Source: Hordeum vulgare subsp. vulgare
Taxonomy: Eukaryota > Streptophyta > Magnoliopsida > Poales > Poaceae
Assembly (NCBI RefSeq): GCF_904849725.1
Contig: NC_058522.1
Span: forward strand, 194,699,468-194,763,467
Length of the DNA stretch: 64,000 bases
Reading direction: 5' to 3'
The number at the start of each line of letters is the position of its first letter. Position 1 is the stretch's first letter. A model generated the notes under the pieces. The model was given only the letters and a program-made list of their open reading frames with translations, was not told the origin of the DNA and did no database searches. This document shows, one piece after another, positions 11,694 through 22,775 of the stretch. A program made the translations under genes and the position numbers.

Positions 11694-11768
11694 TACCGTA
11701 GCGGAGTGGCAGCCGTGCGTGCGCTAGTGCAGGGCGTCGTGGGTTCGAACGCCCGCAGGCGACTTTAT
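11694..11768 (+). ncRNA. tRNA-like block 1, 5' LTR of B
   Basis: Internal RNA polymerase III promoter elements are visible: an A box TAGCGGAGTGGC (11699-11710) and a B box GGTTCGAACGC (11742-11752), at tRNA-like spacing. The 3' LTR copy has the B box in exact consensus form. A T-arm (GTGGG, seven-base loop, CCCGC in the 3' copy) and a possible D-stem can be drawn. The acceptor stem is mostly lost, so this is not a functional tRNA gene. It could be a captured tRNA-derived SINE head or a tRNA relic. Confidence 0.45.
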
Positions 11769-11849
11769 TTAATTCCTTGTTTTCGTCAGTAGCAGTACCG
11801 CGCTAGATAAGCTTAGCCTGCTTCTTTCCCCCTCTATGTCAAGCGCCGA

Positions 11850-11925
11850 AGCAGTAGCAGAGTGGTGTTGTGCATGTGGTGTAACCAGGGGGGTTGTGGG
11901 TTCGATCCACACCCAACCCCTTTTT
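11850..11925 (+). ncRNA. tRNA-like block 2, 5' LTR of B
   Basis: A box TAGCAGAGTGGT (11855-11866), B box GGTTCGATCCA (11899-11909) and a run of five T (11921-11925), the usual polymerase III terminator, directly after the T-arm-like hairpin GGGTTGTGG/CCACACCCAACCC. It lies about 155 bases after block 1 and has the same promoter layout. The matching block in the 3' LTR is at 24425-24500. Confidence 0.45.
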
Positions 11926-12015
11926 AATTTTTTGCTTTCATTTTCTTTGTTTCACTGTCTTGAGTGGATTCTTTTTACATTATGTGGTGCGTTGATGTTG
12001 TGTAGTATTTTTAGG

Positions 12016-12145
12016 CCTTGTGTGTGTGTGCACATGAGTGTGGTGTGTGCACATGAGTGTATGTGTGTACACATGTGAGTGTATGTGTGTGCATGAGGGT
12101 GCACATACACATGTGCATGAGGGTGCACATACACATGTGCAAGAG
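12016..12145 (+). repeat. GT-rich degenerate satellite in LTR B
   Basis: Runs of GTGTGTG alternate with CACATGAG. A unit of about 24 bases (GAGGGTGCACATACACATGT and following) is present twice here but once in the 3' LTR (24592-24690), so the array has changed length since insertion. Confidence 0.7.
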
Positions 12146-15100
12146 GGCCTAACCCCTCATGTTGAACCTAGTCATATGGTGTGGTGTGAGTAGTGCTTAT
12201 GTGTGTGTATGCATGGTTGTAGATGTTGTGGTGTGAGTCCATATACACATATGTATGTGTATGTGAGTGCACATGTATGTGTTTGTGTGGACAACCACAT
12301 TTCTATATGATAGGCCTAGTTGGGTTGTTCTAGCCATAGTGATGTGCATGTGTAGGTGATGCTATATGTGCTAGTTTTCACATGTGATGATAGTCATTTG
12401 TATTTTATAGGATTCTATGTGATATTTTCGAGCTAGCTTTGTGCAATATTGTTACATGCAAGTGCCCATGTATGTTACATGATTTTGGGGTAGAATCATC
12501 CCAGGAATCTATTGGTGTAGTCAGATTTCACTTTAGAGCAACTTCATAAAAATGTTATTTTCTGATATGATGCCATGTTTAGAGCTTTACATTAGGTGGT
12601 GCTATGGCCCTTTGAGGTTGATTCCTTGATGGAATGGTAGTGGGTGAACCCCTCTACAACATGGGGCCTTTGTTTTGTACTTAGGAATTTGTATGCACCT
12701 ATTGTGCCCTGTTAGAGTGGACACTTGGTTGAAACTGACAGATTTGTGAAACCTTCTGATTTTCACTAAATCTGCGAAGCTAATGTTATTTTTTTTCCTT
12801 GTTGTCTTGGATGAATTAGCTCCTGTGTTGGGAATCAGACCATGCAACAAACTAAAGTTTGTGAGATTTTATGTTTGTTTAGCTCCCTGTTAAATTTCAT
12901 GCTTCAGAGCATAAGCAGCTGGTGAAAATCTGTGATTTTCACTAAGTCCCAGTATCTGTGATATTTTGTCCACGTTAGTGTCTATAGCTCATGGGTGACT
13001 CATTTGCATTAGCTTCTTGTTCAGGGTTATAGAGCTTTTGGATGGCTTCTGTCTCATATCTTGTTTGACTCTTTTAGATAGTTGTAGCTACTTTAAATAT
13101 TGTAGACAAACTGCTATGTTGCTGTTGAAAAACAGATTGTATGTTTGTGTTGATTTGAAGCTTGTGTGGGCATTGTTGATGGTGTGGTGTGTTCCCATGC
13201 ACCACCCCCCTCATATTTTGTTGCTTGATCATGTGGCAACCTGGTAACACCAGGCACTGCCGATTGGAGGTGTTTGTGGTTGATTTGAACCGTAGGTCTC
13301 CACAACTTGTTTTGTAGTCTCCGGTTGATCCGTGACTCCATTCTCTACGTTCTTTACATGTTTCCGCATCGTTTTCTCGTGATGCACATGCTCATGCCAT
13401 ATTCATGCATGTCAAGATAACTTAAAATGAGATTCTGTCCAGAATTCAATTAACTCAACAAATGCATATGAAAGTGACTAGAGTAGTGATGCATGCTTCC
13501 TTCTTCACACATGCATCATATTGATTGTTGCATTATATTTTGACGGTGTTCATTGGTGTTACCTTATCTTGGGTAGCATCGGGAACGGAGAGTGAGTACG
13601 TGAATTCTGGAGAGTACGTGTAGGAAGATCAAGAGCAGTTCCAAGCTGAAGACATCACATGCAAGATGACCGTGACCTTGACACCGTATCTAGCTTTGTT
13701 ATGCATCACGTTTCCTTCGTTACATGCTCGCTACCTACCACTTGATATAAATGCCACTTGTCTTTTCCATGAACCCCAAACACTTCCCTCTCCTAGCAAA
13801 TGTTGTTTGGCTAAGTAGGCTTGCTCAACCTATAAAGAGTAGCTTTGCTAGTTGCAGTGCCAGCTGTCTCATGTGATAACATGAGTATTTTGATATCATT
13901 ATGATTTAAACTGCTAATTAATTAATGCACCTATATACTTGGTAAATAACGGAAGGCCTAGCCTTTTGCCGGATGATTTGCTATGTTGTTGCCGCCTGAG
14001 TTTCGGTTACCCGTGTTTGATTCCATAACTGATCGCTCCTAACACGTTTGGGGTTGTTATGGGGACCCCCTTGATAAATCGTGTAGTGATTAGGCTCGTC
14101 TGGCAGGACCCAGCATTGGTTTTAATCTGCTAATCACCTAGTAATAATTTGCATAGGGAATAGCTTCCCCGAGGATTTAATCAACAACCAGGGCTAGTGC
14201 TCCTCATGAGTGTTGGTCCAAACTAGAGCACTGTGCGGGGCCAACTCAGGGTAACTTGAGTTATTTCTATCAGGCCACTGTACGCGTCGCTTATTCGTCG
14301 TGTCCTAAGAACGAGATACACGGCTCCTATCGGGATCATCGACACGTCGGGAGGTCTTGCTAGATTTGTCTTACCTTAGCGATATATCATGCGTATAGGG
14401 ATTCCGGTGAAACTTTGCGTCTCCTCAAAGTTGAGGTTTTCCTCTAAGGAACCCGACGATATCACAAGTTTCGTGATAGAGGATTACTTTGCGGCCCGTG
14501 GCAGTTTGTGATGGACTAGTTGGAGCACCCCTGCAGGGTCTAATCTTTCAGAAAGCCGTGCCCGCGGTTATGTGGCAAATGTGGATATTTTGTTAACATC
14601 CGGTTCTAGACAACTTGAAGTAACTCTAATAAAACTTCCAACTGCGTGCGTAACCGTGATTGTCTCCTTCGGAGATCGCTATTCGATCGAGAACAAGGTG
14701 GGGTTATGTTTGCCATAGGTAGGTGCTCAAGATGACTTAGTGATCAATCTAGTCTTCGATCACTCACGTAGACCACCATATGAATACTCTGATCATCGTA
14801 AGGTAGCCACCATATATGCTTAGGTTGCTGCAAACCCATACACTAAACCTTCCTCACCTAATAACTTGGCTAGATTCGATACCAAGGTCATTAGATTGTT
14901 GAGTCCCCGTGGCTCAAAGATTACTACAAACCCCAACAGGTACATGTATGCCCGACACTGGAGATCCTGATGACAACCAGTTGAAGTGGGAGTTCGATGA
15001 GGACTCTGGCCATCTGTATGTGAACTATCCCGAAGACAGAGGCCGTGGTCGTGATCGTGGGCCAGCATTCGAGATATTTTAGTTCATCTGTTTTCTGTTT

Positions 15101-15312
15101 AAGTCTGTAGTTGGACCTTCTGCTACTCTGAATAATGTGTGTCTGTAAGCTATATGCTATATTCTTAACAAATGGCAAGTGTATGCCATACTTGTTACTC
15201 TTTCAATTGTGTATTGTGATGATTATCCCGTTTGCGAAACGCATAGATGCGCCCCTTTCCCCTTTTGAGGCCTCGCCCCCAAATAAGGAAAGGCCGCATC
15301 TTAGTCGTTACA

Positions 15313-15665
15313 AGTTGGTAATCAGAGCCTTACGACCATAGGAGCCTTTGTGTGATCGAACTTGGCCGAGTCAAGTCTAGTAAAATATTTTTAGTCTTAG
15401 TTATATCAGAGAGTAGGTTTATTTTTTCTACTCTTCTATGCTCGGGTGAGGTTCTCGACTTAGGAAATCTTAATTCTACTCCTCTTCTCTCTCCAAAAAA
15501 TTTTAGGATCACGCGGATATTTTGAAATCTATATGATATCGATGTGACGGAGTTTTGTCTTGATGCCTCCTGTCTGACTTGATTTCTTCCGGGGAGTTGA
15601 GCTCCATGGGATTCTTGTGCACATCGCCATCATTTAGATTTCTTGGTATCTCAGGACGGAGGATG
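15313..15665 (+). other. Primer site and leader of element B, left part
   Basis: TGGTAATCAGAGC at 15316-15328 matches the methionine-tRNA primer site with one extra A. The leader then runs to the solo LTR at 15666. It has no convincing ORF. Its last five bases GGATG (15661-15665) are the left target duplication of the Angela-type insertion. Confidence 0.75.
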
Positions 15666-17595
15666 TGTTGGGGAACGTCGCATGGGAAACAAAAAATTCC
15701 TACGCGCATGAAGAACTATCATGGTGATGTCCATCTACGAGAGGAGATTTGGAGCTACGTACCCTTATAGATCGCACATCAGGAAGCTTTAAGAAAAGCG
15801 GTTGATGTAGTGGAACGTCTTCACGTCCCTCGAACCGCCCCACGAACCGTCCCACGAACTGTCCCGTGATCCGTCCCACGATCCGTCCCGCGATCCATCA
15901 CATGAACCGTCTCGGGATCCGTTGCACAAACCATCCCACGATCCGTCCCATGAACCGTGTCGCGATCCGTTACACGAACCGTCTTGCGATCCGTCTCATG
16001 ATACGTTTCGATCTAGTGCCGAATGGACGGCACCTCCACGTTCAGCACACGTACAGCTCGATGACGATCTCCACCTTCTTGATCTAGCAAGAGGGGGCGG
16101 AGAGGTAGAAGAGTTCTCCGGCAGCGTGACGGTGCACCGGTGATGGTGATGATCTACTATGGCAGGGCTTCGCCTAAGCTCCGCAGAAATACGATCTAGA
16201 GGAAAAACTACATGGTTTAGAGCCGAGCAGCACGTGGCAAAGTTGTGTCTCAAAAACCCTCAATACCTCTAGTATATATAGGAGGGAGGGAGGGAAGGAG
16301 GTAGCCTCAAAACCTCAAGGTTTGGACGAAATTGGAGGTGGAGGAGTCCTAGTCCAATCCTACTTGGAGTAGGATTCCACCTTCCCACTTGGAAACTCTT
16401 TCCACCTTGTGTTTTTTCCTTCTCAACCTTATGGGCCTTAGTGGGAACTTATTCCCGCCCACTAGGGGCTGGTTTATATCTTCCCATAGCCCATGAGACC
16501 CCTTGGGCCGTGACACCCCTCCCGATGGTCCCCGGCACCCCTCCCGGCACTCCCGGTACACTACCGATGAGCCCGAAACTTTTCCGGTGACCAAAACAGG
16601 ACTTCCTATATATCAATCTTTACCTAAGAACCATTCCGGAGCTCCTCGTGACGTCCTGTATCTCATCCGGGACGCCGAACAACTTTCCGTTACCAACACC
16701 TATAACTCAATTATACCGAAACGTCACCGAACCTTAAGTGTGCAGACCCTGCGGGTTCGAGAACTATGCAGACATGACCCGAGACACTCCTCGATCAATA
16801 TCCAATAGCGGGACCTGGATGCCCATATTGGATCCTACATATTCTCCGAAGATCTTATCGGTTGAACCTCAGTGTCAAGGATTCATATAATCCCGTATGT
16901 CATTCCCTTTGTCCTTCGGTATGTTACATGCCCGAGATTTGATCGTCGGTATCCGCATACCTATTTCAATCTCGTTACTGCCAAGTCTCTTTACTCATTC
17001 CGTAATACAAGATCCCGTGACTTACACTTAGTCACATTTCTTGCAAGGCTTGTGTGTGATGTTGTATTACCGAGTGGGCCCCCAGATACCTCTCCGTCAC
17101 AGGGAGTGACAAATCCCAGTCTTGATCCATACTAACTCAACGGACACCTTCGCATATACCTGTAGAGCATCTTTATAGTCACCCAGTTACGTTGTGACGT
17201 TCGATACACACAAGGTATTCCTCCAGTGCCAGTAAGTTATATGATCTCATGGCCATAGGAATAAATACTTGACACGCAGAAAAACAGTAGCAACAAAATG
17301 ACACGATCAACATGCTATGTTCATTAGTTTGGGTCTAGTCCATCACATGATTCTCCTAATGATGTGATCCCGTTATCAAGTGACAACACTTGCCTATGGT
17401 CAGGAAACCTTGACCATCTTTGATCAACGAGCTAGTCAACTAGAGGCTTACTAGGGACAGTGTTTTGTCTATGTATCCACACATGTATTGTGTTTCCAAT
17501 CAATACAATTACAACATGGATAATAAACGATTATCATGAACCAAGAAATACAATAATAACTAATTTATTATTGCCTCTAGGGCATATTTCCAACA
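15666..17595 (-). mobile_element. Solo LTR, Angela/BARE/WIS copia group
   Basis: On the minus strand it reads TGTTGGAAATATGCCC at the start and CGTTCCCCAACA at the end, the terminal sequences I know from Angela/BARE/WIS LTRs. It is flanked by perfect duplications GGATG (15661-15665 and 17596-17600). No internal sequence remains, so it is a product of LTR-LTR recombination. A TATATATA box on the minus strand lies near 16273-16281. It is 1930 bp long; the 12-bp repeat array at 15827-16006 contributes 180 bp. Confidence 0.93.
15827..16006 (+). repeat. 12-bp minisatellite, 15 units
   Basis: Fifteen consecutive 12-base units of the type CCCACGAACCGT / CCCGCGATCCGT, from 15827 to 16006 with no phase slip. 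Units differ at two to five positions. The period is a multiple of three, which explains the repetitive short ORFs here; they are not genes. Confidence 0.9.
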
Positions 17596-17600
17596 GGATG

Positions 17601-18309
17601 TTCGTAATTGCTTCAATACTAGTATTGACAAGAGGAGTCCGGCTTCCCCAGTACTGGTGCAGAGAGTTCCGGATGTATTGCCACACTTTGTATCATTCTG
17701 ATTACGAGGGTCTGTAGTATATGAAGGTCCGAGATTCTGGTTATGTGTTGACGGATGTGATACACTGGACAGGTTAGTATAGGAGTTGTGTGACATATCA
17801 CTCCTTGTATCCGTGTACCAGATTGCATGACTAGATATTTCGGTAATTCATAGGTGGGATATCAGGTAGTGACTTACAGGACAATCTTCCTACAGATGCA
17901 TGATGTGAGGTTGGGATTCGACATCCATTGGGTATGTTTGTTCAAGGTCATCTTACAGCGGTTCTCATTGTGTCTTAAAGAGTCCTTGTAGTTGCTACTA
18001 CTCGGGGATGCTTGGTAAGTCGTGTGCACTGTCTTGCACAGGATGGCTACTCTAAATGCGAGCCCGTGCGATCATATCCACGAAGATATCGGATGGCTTC
18101 TCTGTCATACGTTTGTTCCGAGCAGTTCTAGCTCATACTTGGTTTGCAAGTGGTCATTAATCAGATTTTTTCAACACTCACTTGAGGAAGCATTCTGACT
18201 ATTTCGTTCGAGTGCAATTGCTAAATATTCTTGTTCAGATATTTCTGCCTATTGATTCAGCTTTACCTTGAATGTTATTCTCCCATCTAATGTGTTGTCC
18301 GTCTTTAGG
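17601..18309 (+). other. Leader of element B, right part
   Basis: This continues the B leader from the right copy of GGATG to the gag start codon. It has many stops in all frames and no recognised motif. I see nothing comparable to the leader ORF of element A. Confidence 0.7.
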
Positions 18310-19235
18310 ATGGCTCCACCAACTCGCCAGAATCCAGGTCGTGAGGGTACTCATGCTCCGCCACCACGCCCTCCGCCTCCTCCGCCGCCGCCTCCTCCTG
18401 TAGAGGCTTGGCAAGAGGTGATGATTGCAACAAATGCTAACACCCAGATGTTAATCCAGCTGTTGCAAGAGAGGACCAATCACCAGTAGGGCAATTTCAA
18501 CCATGGTGGTAATCAGTTTGCATCTCTGAAACAATTCCTGGCGAACCAGCCGAAGACTTTCACGTCTTGCAACCAGCCGTTCAACGTTGAGGACTAGATT
18601 CAGGACATGATCAAAAACTTTGAGTGCAGCAATGTCCGTCCATAGGACTTCGTCAAGTTTGCCATGTTTCAGCTCAAGGGGCAAGCAGCTGTTCGGTGGC
18701 AGCAGTTGAAGGACTCCAGGGGTGGTAGAATGATCAGTTGGGACGAGTTCTGCACAGATTTCAGGTCTCACTATATCCTGTCTAGCTTTGTGGAAGAGAT
18801 GCGTGAGAAGTTCAGACGCTTGAAGAAAGGTGGTTCCTCTGTGTACAAGTACAACATCGAGTTCCATGAGCTGGCTCGATACACTTTGCAGGACATTCCA
18901 GATCAGAAGAGTAAGATCTATCAGTTCAGAGGTGGTCTAAGAGAGGACTTGCAGCTGGCCCTTTCCTTGCACGATCCTAAGGAGTTTCATAAGTTCTATA
19001 ACTTGGCTCTCAGGGCTGAGGTAGCTTTGCTCAAGGTGGAGAATTCGAGGAAGCGTTTTAGAGAGTCCAGTTCGTCGCCCTCAACTCAGGTGGTCCAGAA
19101 GCAGCAGAAATACTCGGTGTCTCCTCCTCCTCCTCGACAGAACAGTTCAAGCAGTCTAGTGGTCGTGGTTCTTCCCACCCATCCAACCCAACTTTCCAGC
19201 AGAGGTTTCAGTAGCAGAAGCAAGGGAATCTTCAG
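18310..19235 (+). pseudogene. gag: gag, element B
   Basis: The ATG at 18310 (context AGGATGGCTCC) starts MAPPTRQNPG, followed by a Pro-rich stretch. Three TAG stops (18487, 18595, 18643) break one continuous frame, which then covers the capsid region with FQLKGQAAVRWQQL and KFRRLKKGGSSVYKY. The frame is lost between about 19130 and 19236 by an indel before the zinc knuckle. The stops fit decay of CAG and TGG codons in methylated DNA. Confidence 0.85.
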
Positions 19236-19790
19236 GTGCAGTTCCATCAGCCGACAGATGTTACTTGTCACAAGTGTGGGCAGAAGGGTCACTATGCCAA
19301 CAAGTGCACCTCTCAGCTACGTCTTCTGCCCCCTCCTCCAGGGAAGCCTCCAAGCAATGTTATAGTGAAGTTTAACCCCAGGTCTGCGAGAGTCAATATG
19401 GTGAATGCAGCTGAAGCACACAACTCCTCAGATGTGATTATGGGTAATCTCCTCGTTAATGATATTCCTGCAAAGGTTCTGTTTGATTCTGGTGCTTCTC
19501 ATTCATTCATGTCTAGATTGTTCTTTTCCGAGCATGATTTTGATTCTGAGTATTTGAGCAAGGCTTTGCATGTGGTTTCACCCGACACTCTTATGAGCGC
19601 CAACAAAGTGGTTCGGGATGTCACTGTCAAGATGGGTGATTATGCTTTTCTGGCTTCTCCTATTGTCCTTGGCAACTCTGATATCGATTTGATCCTTGAG
19701 ATGGATTGGTTGGAGATGAACAAGGCATTTATTGATTGTGAAGCTAACTCATTCTTCGGAGGACGTGATTATCTTCGCAACGCGCGATGA
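19236..19790 (+). pseudogene. Zinc knuckle and aspartic protease, element B
   Basis: An intact CCHC knuckle CHKCGQKGHYANKC is near 19261. After a linker comes the protease active site VLFDSGASHSF (near 19477), also intact, and the LILEMDWL segment. A frameshift near 19740 moves the reading frame into RT. By visible motifs this is the best preserved part of B. Confidence 0.85.
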
Positions 19791-21294
19791 CACAATTCGT
19801 CTGTTTTCCTTGAATGAGAAGGGTGGGATCTCTCCAATTTCGCAAGTCCAAGTGGTCTGCGAGAATGAAGATGTTTTTCCGGAAGAACTGCCAGGAATGC
19901 CTCCGCACCGAGCAATGGAGTTCGTAATTGAGCTTGAACCGGGTACTGAGCGTGTGTGTAAACGGTCGTACAAACTGGGTCCACAAGAGCTGAAGGAGCT
20001 GAAGAAACAACTTGATGAGCAAGAGCGTCTGGGTCTGATGAGATCAAGCTCATCTCCTTGGGTCTATGGAGTTCTTTTCGTCAAGAAGAAGGATGGTACG
20101 GAACGACTCTGTGTCGATTACCGTCCATTGAATAAGAAGACAATCAAAAACAAGTATCCACTTCCTAACATTAATGAGTTGTTTGAGCAATTGAAAGGGG
20201 CTAAGATCTTCTCGAAGCTTGATCTTGGGATGGGTTATCATCAGATGCACATTCGCAAAGAGGACATCCCAAAGACTCCTTTCAGAACAAGCTTTGGCTC
20301 GTATGAGTACACGGTGATGTCTTTTGGTCTGGCCAATGCTCCTCCGACCTTGTGTCGGATGATGAATTATATCTTCTCCCCATTCAAGAATGAATTTGTC
20401 TTGTTGTATCTTGATGATATTCTGGTCTTTTCGGAAACTGAGGAAGAGCATCAAGAACATCTCAGGCTTGTGCTTCGTAAGCTAACAGAGCATAAGTTCT
20501 ATGCTAAGTTTTCCAAATGTTAGTTCTGGTTGAAGGAAGTTGTCTACCTTGGGCACATCATCTCTGCCGAGGGCATCAAAGTTGATCCGACGAAGGTGCA
20601 GGCCATTGTTGAGTGGGAATCTCCGCAAAATGTGAAGCAGCTTCGAAGCTTTCTCGGGCTTGCAAGCTATTGCAGAAGATTCGTTGAGAATTTCTCCAAG
20701 ATTGCTAAGCCTCTCTCAAGTCTTCTTCACAAGGGTGTGAAGTATGTCTCGTCTCCAGAGTGTCAGTTGGCTTTCGACACACTCAAAGAGAAGCTCACTT
20801 CTACTCCAGTCTTGGTTCCTCCTTATGACTCCAAACCTTATCAAGTGTTCTGCGATGCCTCTCTTCAAGGTATTGGTGCAATTCTGATGCAAGACAAGAA
20901 AGTGGTAGCTTATACCTTGAGGCAGTTGAAGCCAAGTGAGAAGAATTACCCCACTCAAGATCTTGAGTTTGCGGCAGTGGTACATGCTCTCATGACTTGG
21001 AGACACCTCTTGTTGGAAAGGAAGGTTGAAGTGTTCACCGATCACAAGAGTCTCAAGTACATCTTCACCCAGCCTAACCTCAATATTCGGCAAACTCGTT
21101 GGGTGGAAATGCTCCAAGATTATAATCTGAGTGTTGAGTACACTCCAAGCAAAGGTAATCTCGTGGCAGATGCTTTGAGCAGGAAGGCTTACTACAACAG
21201 TCTCATTCTGAAGACTCTCCAGCCTGATATTTGTGAATCTTTCAGAAATCTCAACCTTCAGTTAGTTCCTCACGGATTTCTTGCTAATCTTTAG
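19791..21294 (+). pseudogene. pol: Reverse transcriptase and RNase H, element B
   Basis: RT motifs in order: [37 protein letters not shown] and the catalytic YLDDILVF with both aspartates. A TAG at 20521 is followed in the same frame by thumb and RNase [36 protein letters not shown] and VADALSRK. The frame ends with TAG at 21292. Apart from the two stops this segment is almost intact. Confidence 0.88.
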
Positions 21295-22450
21295 ATTTCT
21301 TCTACCTTGGAAGACCAGGTCCGACAAGCTCAACTTCTTGATGCAATGGTGAAGAAAGTTAAGATTGTCTTGGCAAAGGGAGTTCCCAAATATAAGTGCT
21401 TCAGTGTTGATGCCAGAGATACGTTGTTCTTTGAGCATCGCCTTGTCGTTCCAAAAGGGGATCTCGGAAAGGTTATCATGGAAGAATCTCATAACTCTCT
21501 CCTCTCGAGACATCCAGGAAGTTCCAAGGCGTATCAGGATCTGAAATAGACCTTTTGGTGGACTCGTATGAAGCTGGGATTGCTTAGTTCGTAAATGAAT
21601 GTGATGTATGCCCAAGGGTGAAAACAGAGCATCAACGTCCAGCAGGTCTTTTGCATCCATTGCCCATTCTAGGGTGGAAGTTCGACCATATTGAGATGGA
21701 TCTCGTCACTGGGTTTCCGAAGTCCAAGAAAGGTAACGATGATATCTTTGTCGTCATCGACAAGCTGAGCAAAGTCGCTCATTTCCTTCTAGTCAAGGAG
21801 TCTATCTCGACAGCTCAACTTGCAGAGCTGTATACGTCAAGGGTAGTCTCATTGCATGGTGTTCCAATGCTGATTTCTTTAGATCGAGGAAGCATCTTTA
21901 CTACCAAGTTCTGGGACTCATTTCAGTCTACGGTGGGTACTAAGACTCGATTCAGCACAGCCTTTCATCCTCAAACTAGTGGACAAGTTGAGAGAGTCAA
22001 TCAGGTCCTCGAGGATATGCTAAGATCTTGTGTCATTTCCTTTGGAATGAAGTGGGAAGACTGCCTACCTTTCGCTGAGTTTTCATATAACAACAGCTAT
22101 CAGGAAAGTTCAGGAAAAGCTCCGTTCGAGATTCTCTATGGCAGGAAGTGTCGTACCCCACTCAACTGGTCAGAGACTGGTGAGCATCAGATTGTTGGGA
22201 ATGACATGATTGCTGAAGCACAAGAAATGTGTCGTGTCATTCGGGATAATCTCAAAGCAACGCAGTCCCGTCAGAAGATCTACTACGATAGCAAGTATCA
22301 TGACATGGCTTATCAGCTCGATGACTTCGTCTATCTGAAAGTGTCTCCTATGAAGGGCACTCAGCGCTTTGGCATCAAAGGAAAGCTTTCTCCTCGTTTT
22401 TTGGGCCTTTCAGAATTGTTGGCAAGAGAGGTGACCTTGCATATCAATTA
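21295..22450 (+). pseudogene. pol: Integrase, element B
   Basis: The N-terminal part (21307-21549) stays in the RNase H frame and stops at a TAG (21547). The HHCC region near 21550-21617 is frame-broken. The core (21618-22451) has MDLVTGFPKS, ISLDRGSIF (Asp kept, usual Ser-Asp-Gln changed) and FHPQTSGQVERVNQ, so the three acidic residues are present. An indel near 22400 shifts the tail. Confidence 0.85.
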
Positions 22451-22738
22451 GAGCTCCCTTCAAACTTTTCAAATGTGCACGACGTGTTTCATGTCTCTCA
22501 GCTCCGGAGATGCTTCAAGACTCCCGAGCGCACAGTTGATCTTCAGGATCTCGACCTTCAACCTGACCTATCCTATTATGAGCATCCAGTTGCAATTCTT
22601 GAGACGACTGAGCGCAAGACCCGCAATAAGTCAATCAAGTTTCTCAAGGTGCAATGTTCACATCATTCCAATAAAGAGGCCACTTGGGAGCGCGAGGATC
22701 ACCTCCGTTCCGAATTTCCAGAGTTCTTTCAGTCTTAG
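22399..22738 (+). pseudogene. Chromodomain-like integrase tail, element B
   Basis: After the shift near 22400 a frame runs to a TAG at 22736. It contains VFHVSQLRRCF, the joining segment seen in plant chromoviruses, then KFLKVQCSHHSNKEATWE, a chromodomain-like end, and HLRSEFPEFF. The tail of element A (27947-28242) aligns with it segment by segment. Confidence 0.75.
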
Positions 22739-22760
22739 ATCTCGGGTCGAGATCTTCTTA

Positions 22761-22775
22761 TAGTGTGGGAGAGTT
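22761..22775 (+). other. Purine-rich tract of element B
   Basis: TAGTGTGGGAGAGTT lies directly before the 3' LTR and includes GTGGGAGAG, the expected plus-strand primer position. It is interrupted by T residues, so it is a weak tract. Confidence 0.55.

Larger units (their letters stand above)
10247..15312 (+). repeat. 5' LTR of element B (5066 bp)
   Basis: It begins TGTAACACCCC and ends GTTACA. The copy at 22776-27941 matches throughout; over the first 205 bases I count about 11 differences (about 5%). Inside are a C/T-rich leader after a TATTTAG at about 11037, two tRNA-like blocks (11694-11766, 11850-11925), and GT-rich satellite DNA (12016-12145). The rest has no gene I can support. Five kilobases is long for a plant gypsy LTR. 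Confidence 0.9.

Noticed and set aside
11694..11768. A genuine tRNA gene
   Set aside because: A and B boxes are present but the acceptor stem has only about three pairs plus one wobble, and no convincing anticodon arm forms.
11952..12134. A His/Thr-rich ORF in LTR B
   Set aside because: Translation of the GT-rich satellite.
15827..16006. CRISPR-like regular repeats
   Set aside because: The units are contiguous with no spacers; this is a tandem minisatellite in a plant LTR.
15866..16143. Repetitive ORFs with NRLAIR and HEPSCDPSHD units
   Set aside because: They translate the 12-bp minisatellite in the solo LTR.
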